Shown one piece after another: positions 59,846 to 64,000 of a stretch of 64,000 bases of DNA. The position numbers and the translations under genes were made by a program. This DNA is from Sinomicrobium kalidii. GTDB taxonomy: Bacteria; Bacteroidota; Bacteroidia; Flavobacteriales; Flavobacteriaceae. Where the stretch lies: assembly GCF_021183825.1 (NCBI RefSeq), contig NZ_CP089211.1:3888501-3952500 (forward strand), given 5' to 3'. How positions within the stretch are numbered: position 1 is the first letter of the stretch; every line of letters begins with the position of its first letter. The notes beneath the pieces are model-generated. The model worked only from the letters and a program-made list of their open reading frames with translations. It did not search any database and was not told where the DNA came from.

Positions 59846-60541
59846 TTACGAGGCTTTATTGTTTGAGTTTTTGTTCTTGGGCAGTTTTTTGGGGATTTCC
59901 TTCTCCAGATTTTTTACCTTTTCTTCCAGTAAGGAATTCACTTTTTTTAGTTGATCATTCATCTCCTTAACATGAAGCAGTTCCTTTTCATTCGATTGTA
60001 ATTTGGAGGCTACACTCTTGTCTATCATTTTGCCCTTTCCAGTAAAAAGCCATGCCTCTTTTATTTCAGGAAATTCTTCATGTATGGTATTAAGAACATG
60101 CTCGGGAACAGGTATTTTAGCGGCAATCATCTCTAACAAGTTAACATAAGAAACTCCTAAAATAGAGGCAAATTTCTCATTGCTTAACTCTTTATATTCC
60201 AATACCTCATCTAACCTTAATCCGACCCTTAAAAGCCCCTCTTCTGAATGTTTATCACTAATGTGGTTGGATTCATAGGTTATCCAATTCTCCACCTCCA
60301 AATTAGGGGATTGATTCTTTAACATTTCTCCTTCCCCCATAAGTAGCCATTGTGGACTTACATCTCTATGCGTAGTCAAAATTTTTGCTATGGCGTCTGA
60401 GTTTAAGGTGCCCTTCTTTGCTTTTCCCTTAAAACTACCATAAGTCATGCCTATATCCTGCAAAAAGGACTCTATTTTAATCCTCTTGTACTTAGCTAAA
60501 TACAGTACCCTTTCTTTGATATAGGTAAATTTTTCTTCCAT
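59846..60541 (-). CDS. Phage repressor-like protein with two tandem HTH-like domains and a coiled-coil tail
   Basis: A 231-residue protein, transcribed away from the early phage genes as in Mu. The first domain (about 1-75) is a Bacteroidetes phage-repressor HTH ending VSPQWLLMGEGEML; a second, more divergent copy (about 100-175) ends IKEAWLFTGKGKMI. The C-terminal 55 residues are a charged coiled coil (KEMNDQLKKVNSLLEEKVKNLEKEIP). There is no S24/LexA peptidase domain, so induction by self-cleavage is not expected. A perfect palindrome lies just upstream, in the divergent promoter region. Repressor role is inferred from position and the HTH. Confidence 0.78.
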   Translation of the reverse strand: MEEKFTYIKERVLYLAKYKRIKIESFLQDIGMTYGSFKGKAKKGTLNSDAIAKILTTHRDVSPQWLLMGEGEMLKNQSPNLEVENWITYESNHISDKHSEEGLLRVGLRLDEVLEYKELSNEKFASILGVSYVNLLEMIAAKIPVPEHVLNTIHEEFPEIKEAWLFTGKGKMIDKSVASKLQSNEKELLHVKEMNDQLKKVNSLLEEKVKNLEKEIPKKLPKNKNSNNKAS

Positions 60542-60555
60542 AAATTTGGATAAAG

Positions 60556-60577
60556 GTATAAATTTATACTATATTTG
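60556..60577 (+). promoter_or_regulatory. Early promoter with operator palindrome
   Basis: GTATAAATTTATAC (60556-60569) is a perfect 14-base palindrome and is directly followed by TATATTTG (60570-60577), an exact -7 box. A third inverted repeat, TTTGTTC / GAACAAA (60574-60580, 60589-60595), overlaps the -7 box and the start region. Repressor binding here would shut off the rightward early genes. Confidence 0.65.
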
Positions 60578-60599
60578 TTCCTATTAAAGAACAAAAAAC

Positions 60600-60809
60600 A
60601 TGAAAAGTAAAAGTACAAGAAAAAAACGAAACACCTATAACCAGGAAGCCATAAACGCTTTATCCGAAAAGCATGGCTTTACTACCCGCTTTATCCGGCA
60701 ATGTATTTCCGGTGAACGAAACAGCCTGACTGCCGATCATATCCACCAGGAATACCGATCTCTTACAGCCCCTACCAATAAACGAATCGAACAATTTAAA
60801 AAACAATAA
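60600..60809 (+). CDS. Small DNA-binding protein, probable early phage regulator (Ner-like position)
   Basis: A 69-residue basic protein (KSKSTRKKRNTYNQEAINALSEKHGFTTRFIRQCISGER). The middle looks like a helix-turn-helix, and it starts right after the divergent promoter. In Mu, the gene at this position is ner, a negative regulator of early transcription. No true sequence match to Ner is claimed. It is followed after two bases by the next gene. Confidence 0.65.
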   Translation: MKSKSTRKKRNTYNQEAINALSEKHGFTTRFIRQCISGERNSLTADHIHQEYRSLTAPTNKRIEQFKKQ

Positions 60810-60811
60810 TC

Positions 60812-61183
60812 ATGGAAGAAATACATCTCAATCAAACCGTCAAAATTGATCCCTTTTTAACTAATGACCCTTATAACAAGAGAGGGGAAACAGGAAAAGT
60901 AATAAAGATAGAGGGATCGGAAAACAATGTAGTTACCGTTGAGTTTTCCGATGGAACAACCGGGCTATATGATATTCTTGCCCTTATGCCCGCAATTTCC
61001 GCAAAATCTGCCACCGAAATACTCGAATTAAGGATAAAACAAACCCGTGAACTACTATGGGAGTTTGAAAGAAACCTTAAAATTTATGAGGAGATCGCAG
61101 AACGAAGAACCAAAAACTACAGCTACGCCTATAACCTATACTGTATCAACAATAGACTGCTCCAACTCAACGAAAGTTTTTGA
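60812..61183 (+). CDS. Hypothetical phage early protein
   Basis: A 123-residue protein. The first 60 residues look like a small beta domain (TVKIDPFLTNDPYNKRGETGKVIKIEGSENNVVTVEFSDGTTGLYDI), similar to KOW/SH3-like RNA- or DNA-binding folds in shape only. The C-terminal half is helical and charged (SATEILELRIKQTRELLWEFERNLKIYEEIAERR). It begins two bases after the stop of the small regulator gene, so the two are one operon. No family is recognised. Confidence 0.6.
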   Translation: MEEIHLNQTVKIDPFLTNDPYNKRGETGKVIKIEGSENNVVTVEFSDGTTGLYDILALMPAISAKSATEILELRIKQTRELLWEFERNLKIYEEIAERRTKNYSYAYNLYCINNRLLQLNESF

Positions 61184-61266
61184 TCGAACAACCCCTGACC
61201 GGCAGGCACCGGGGTTTGAGCCCCCGGCAGGACCGAAGTTTAAAACCCTTTTAAACTGTATTTAAA

Positions 61267-63222
61267 ATGTACGAATACTACAATAACATTTTATGCGTAA
61301 AGGCCAGCTGGCTCATAAAGGCCGGTATAGTTTCGGAAAACAATTATAAAAATCTGACTAACAGGGGTTGGCTTCAGGTGATACGCCGGGCCTGCCGGAT
61401 GACCCCGGCCCTGGTCGCATTTGACAGCATGCGGGAAGACATCCGGGACAAGGTCGTGGATAAAGCCGGTAATCCCCACAAGGTGGCCTCAAAAAACCTC
61501 TTAGAAAGTTATATCCTGCCGGACAAGGATGCTACCAATTTTTTTGCTGAGCATCGCCGCCCCAACGGTAAACCCCTTTCTACCGAAAAACAAAAGGAAC
61601 GGGTGGTTAATTGTATGATCCTAAATGCCGTTAAAACTGTTTTAGATAAACATACCAAAAGCCGGGCCCTGGGCGGTAAGACCAAAGCCTGGCAAAAAAT
61701 ATCCCAGGTGGTTAACCGCCTGGACCCGCAAAAGTGGCCACATGCTTTACCGGGCAATCCCAAGTCCTTACAACGCCGTTACAAGGATTACCTGCAACAT
61801 GGATACGCCTCGTTTATTCACAGGGGCGAAGGCAACGACAACCGGCTTAAAATTACCGGAGAGGTTGCCGACTGGCTTCTCGCCAAATACTGCCTTCCGA
61901 ATAAACCCAGTATTCCGATAGTGCTCGCCGGGTACAACGAAATACGCCTGAAGAAAGGCTGGCCGGTCATTACCGAAAGTGCTGTAACTCATTGGCTGGA
62001 TAAACCGGAAGTTAAACGGATATGGGTGCTGGCACGGCATGGCAAGGAGCAGTGGCAAAAGACCTATGGCCACCACCTGAAACGGGATCGTCAAAACTGG
62101 TTCCCCAATGTGTATTGGGCCATAGACGGGTCCAAACTGGACTGGCTGCATTATGCGGATAATACCCTGGGGATGGCCGCCAAACTAAAAATCAACCCCG
62201 TGGTGGATGTATATAGTGAAAAAATTATCGGCTGGAGTTATAGCGAAACGGAGAACCACGTGGATCATATCAAAGCCATGAAAATGGCGGTAAACGAGTC
62301 TCAAAGCCGCCCCTATCTGTTAACTTATGACAATCAGTCCGGCCACAGGATGAAGCGGATGCAGGAACTCTACGACAACCTGGTGGCTCGTGAAGGAGGC
62401 ACCCACTACCGGCATCAGGTCGGGCGAAAAGGTAACCCTATCGAACAGCTATTTAATCGCCTCCAACAGCAGGTCATCAATACACTATGGTTCTCTGACG
62501 GGCAAAGTGTCAAAGCGCGGAATGAAGACAACAAGCCTAACATGGACTTTATCCTGTCTCATAGGGAGTTTCTTAAAACCAAAGAAGAACTTATTAAAGC
62601 CTGGGAATATTGCGTCCAGAAATGGAATAACGGGGAACATCCCCATTTTAAGGGGCAGACTCGGAACCAGGTCTATGACCACGAGACCCCGGTAAGCGAA
62701 AGTGTGGATTATTCCGAGATGCTTAACCTGTTTTGGGTACATGAAACCGAACCCAAAAAATACTATCGCGGTGGAATGCCTCTTACGGTGACGGGGAAAA
62801 AATACGAGTACGAGGTATATAATGCCGATGGCAAAGTGGACCAGGAGTTCCGCAGAAAATGTGTCGGGGCCAAGCTGATCGTTCGCTACGATCCGGCCAT
62901 GTTAAACGACTACGTCCAGCTTTACGAACTCACCCCTGAAGGCGAAAAGATATTCGTGGCCAATGCACAACCCAAACGTGGCCATGAAAACATCCCTATC
63001 CTTATGGAAGAAGGCGACAAACAACGCTGGTACGCCGACTTTAAAGTACAGGACGAAGAATACGAGCGGGATGCCAAAGCCTACCGGGATTTAATGGTCC
63101 GGACCGGCGTTACCCCCGAGCGATTGATCGAACAGCAAGACCTTATGATAAAAATGGGCGGGAAACTGCCTAAAAAAGAAAGGAGCGAGGCCGAAGCCTC
63201 GAGCATCCTTTCCCGATTGTAA
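61267..63222 (+). CDS. Mu-like transposase A (DDE recombinase)
   Basis: A 651-residue MuA-like transposase. The N-terminal DNA-binding part begins YEYYNNILCVKASWLIKAGIV. The RNase-H-fold catalytic core has the full DDE triad: Asp 287 in VYWAIDGSKLDW, Asp 355 in LLTYDNQSGH and Glu 393 in RKGNPIEQLFNRLQ. The C-terminal region is helical and charged and includes the last RSEAEASSILSRL. It catalyses phage integration and replicative transposition and needs the MuB-type ATPase that follows after 18 bases. This gene assigns the region to a transposable phage. Confidence 0.94.
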   Translation: MYEYYNNILCVKASWLIKAGIVSENNYKNLTNRGWLQVIRRACRMTPALVAFDSMREDIRDKVVDKAGNPHKVASKNLLESYILPDKDATNFFAEHRRPNGKPLSTEKQKERVVNCMILNAVKTVLDKHTKSRALGGKTKAWQKISQVVNRLDPQKWPHALPGNPKSLQRRYKDYLQHGYASFIHRGEGNDNRLKITGEVADWLLAKYCLPNKPSIPIVLAGYNEIRLKKGWPVITESAVTHWLDKPEVKRIWVLARHGKEQWQKTYGHHLKRDRQNWFPNVYWAIDGSKLDWLHYADNTLGMAAKLKINPVVDVYSEKIIGWSYSETENHVDHIKAMKMAVNESQSRPYLLTYDNQSGHRMKRMQELYDNLVAREGGTHYRHQVGRKGNPIEQLFNRLQQQVINTLWFSDGQSVKARNEDNKPNMDFILSHREFLKTKEELIKAWEYCVQKWNNGEHPHFKGQTRNQVYDHETPVSESVDYSEMLNLFWVHETEPKKYYRGGMPLTVTGKKYEYEVYNADGKVDQEFRRKCVGAKLIVRYDPAMLNDYVQLYELTPEGEKIFVANAQPKRGHENIPILMEEGDKQRWYADFKVQDEEYERDAKAYRDLMVRTGVTPERLIEQQDLMIKMGGKLPKKERSEAEASSILSRL

Positions 63223-63240
63223 TAACCCTTTAAACCTGTC

Positions 63241-64000
63241 ATGATGAATACACAGCAAAAAGAGCTAATTACGAGTGAGATCGCAAAGTTAGCCAAAAAA
63301 GGAAGCCAAAGCAAAGTGGCTCGTAAGGCGGGAGTATCCGCCGCGACCATTAGCCAGATCGTAAACCACAACTGGAAGTTGATCCGCCCGGAACTGTGGC
63401 AAAAGATACAGGTAAACCTCCGGATAGACCATTGGAAAACGGCGGAAACATCCAACTTTAAAATGCTTAATGAATTGCTACAGGCGGTACAGACCCGTAG
63501 CCTAAGCATTGGTATTTCACACGAAGCCGGTGTGGGCAAAAGTCATGCGTACAAGCACTACGAACGCTACCATAAGAATGTTATATACGTGGAATGTAGA
63601 AAATACTGGTCTCAAAAAAGCTATGTAAAAAACCTCCTGCTTTCCTGTGGGCTGGATATTCAGGGGACCACCGAGGAACTCATAGAAGCCTTTATAGCCC
63701 ATGTAAAAACCCTGTATAAACCGGTTATTATCCAGGATCAAAGTGATAAGTTGAAAGACCCACCGCTGGACCTGTTTATGGATTTCTATAACGAACTGTT
63801 CGGGCATTGTGCTTTTGTCCTAAGCGGCGTGCCTGCCTTTAAGAAACGTATCCTGAAAGGAGTGCAACGGGACAAGATCGGGTTCCGGGAACTCTGGAGC
63901 CGTATCAACCGCAAGTTTATCCCGCTTGACCCGACTACATTAAACGATGTACGGGCCATTTGCCAGGTCAACGGACTGTATGATGAGGATGTCATACACG
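63241..64000 (+). CDS. MuB-like ATPase, target-DNA activator (3' end outside window)
   Basis: The frame is open from the ATG at 63241 to the window edge (253 complete codons). An N-terminal HTH (SKVARKAGVSAATISQIVNHN, about residues 24-44) is followed by an AAA+ domain with Walker A SHEAGVGKS (Lys 100, Ser 101). The Walker B region reads VIIQDQSDKLKD: Asp 166 is kept but the Glu that usually follows is Gln 167. Further on, FVLSGVPAFKKRILKGVQRDKIGFRELWSRI has the usual sensor/arginine pattern. MuB proteins bind target DNA and activate MuA. Later phage genes should follow to the right. Confidence 0.88.
   Translation, partial: MMNTQQKELITSEIAKLAKKGSQSKVARKAGVSAATISQIVNHNWKLIRPELWQKIQVNLRIDHWKTAETSNFKMLNELLQAVQTRSLSIGISHEAGVGKSHAYKHYERYHKNVIYVECRKYWSQKSYVKNLLLSCGLDIQGTTEELIEAFIAHVKTLYKPVIIQDQSDKLKDPPLDLFMDFYNELFGHCAFVLSGVPAFKKRILKGVQRDKIGFRELWSRINRKFIPLDPTTLNDVRAICQVNGLYDEDVIH

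Noticed and set aside
59846..64000. Integrative plasmid or insertion sequence rather than a phage
   Set aside because: Repressor/early-gene layout and the MuA plus MuB-like pair fit a transposable phage better, although structural genes lie outside the window.

Overview
The window comes from a chromosome of the phylum Bacteroidetes, most likely a marine or soil member of the Flavobacteriaceae. The evidence is two SusC/SusD pairs, a FIS/sigma-54 regulator with its histidine kinase, families such as DUF4252, DUF5684, DUF6952 and DUF4861, a MuA/MuB pair of Bacteroidetes type, and promoters that fit the flavobacterial TTG / TAnnTTTG consensus. There are no rRNA genes and no CRISPR array. Two tRNA genes (Ser-UGA, Pro-CGG) are present. 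No species can be named from the sequence alone.

Layout. 1-1774: the end of a two-component operon (NtrC-type regulator, cut by the window edge, and its histidine kinase). 1838-2915: a striking tandem-palindrome site, then two small membrane proteins. 3071-6127: minus-strand operon of an ECF sigma factor, its anti-sigma factor and two exported ferritin-like proteins (the sigma gene is downstream of the ferritin genes in transcription order). 6398-10749: mixed housekeeping and orphan genes (secreted protein, PanE-like reductase, tRNA-Ser, thioesterase, nitroreductase, DegT-type aminotransferase). 10799-19410: a long minus-strand run typical of flavobacteria: peroxiredoxin, thioredoxin, DUF6952, thiol peroxidase, diacylglycerol kinase, FtsK, LolA, LptF/G-type permease and RibB with a degenerate cyclohydrolase half. 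19682-24128: NhaC antiporter, four-helix-bundle protein coupled to a PLP sulfur-amino-acid lyase, and an isolated class I terpene synthase.

24174-29364 is a vitamin B12 regulon: metE and a BtuB-type receptor point away from each other, each behind its own cobalamin riboswitch. B12 should shut off both the B12-independent methionine synthase and the B12 importer. 29479-41314 holds an S41 protease, a second ECF sigma operon with two DUF4252 proteins, purB, lpd, a sugar dehydrogenase, tRNA-Pro, and a quinone-reductase/HxlR divergent pair with a palindrome between them. 41619-42812 is a mechanosensitive channel.

43298-56918 is a nutrient-uptake locus with two SusC/SusD pairs, a DUF4861 lipoprotein, an AraC regulator and a DapB-like dehydrogenase, but no recognisable glycoside hydrolase, lyase or sulfatase; the substrate cannot be read from the sequence. 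57430-59052 is an AT-rich orphan gene fusing a C39-like domain, a VKOR domain and a thioredoxin domain. From 59846 to the right edge lies the early region of a Mu-like transposable prophage: repressor, divergent promoter with operator palindrome, small DNA-binding protein, unknown gene, MuA transposase with a complete DDE triad, and a MuB-like ATPase that runs off the window. Its left end must lie in the gene-free stretch 59053-59845.
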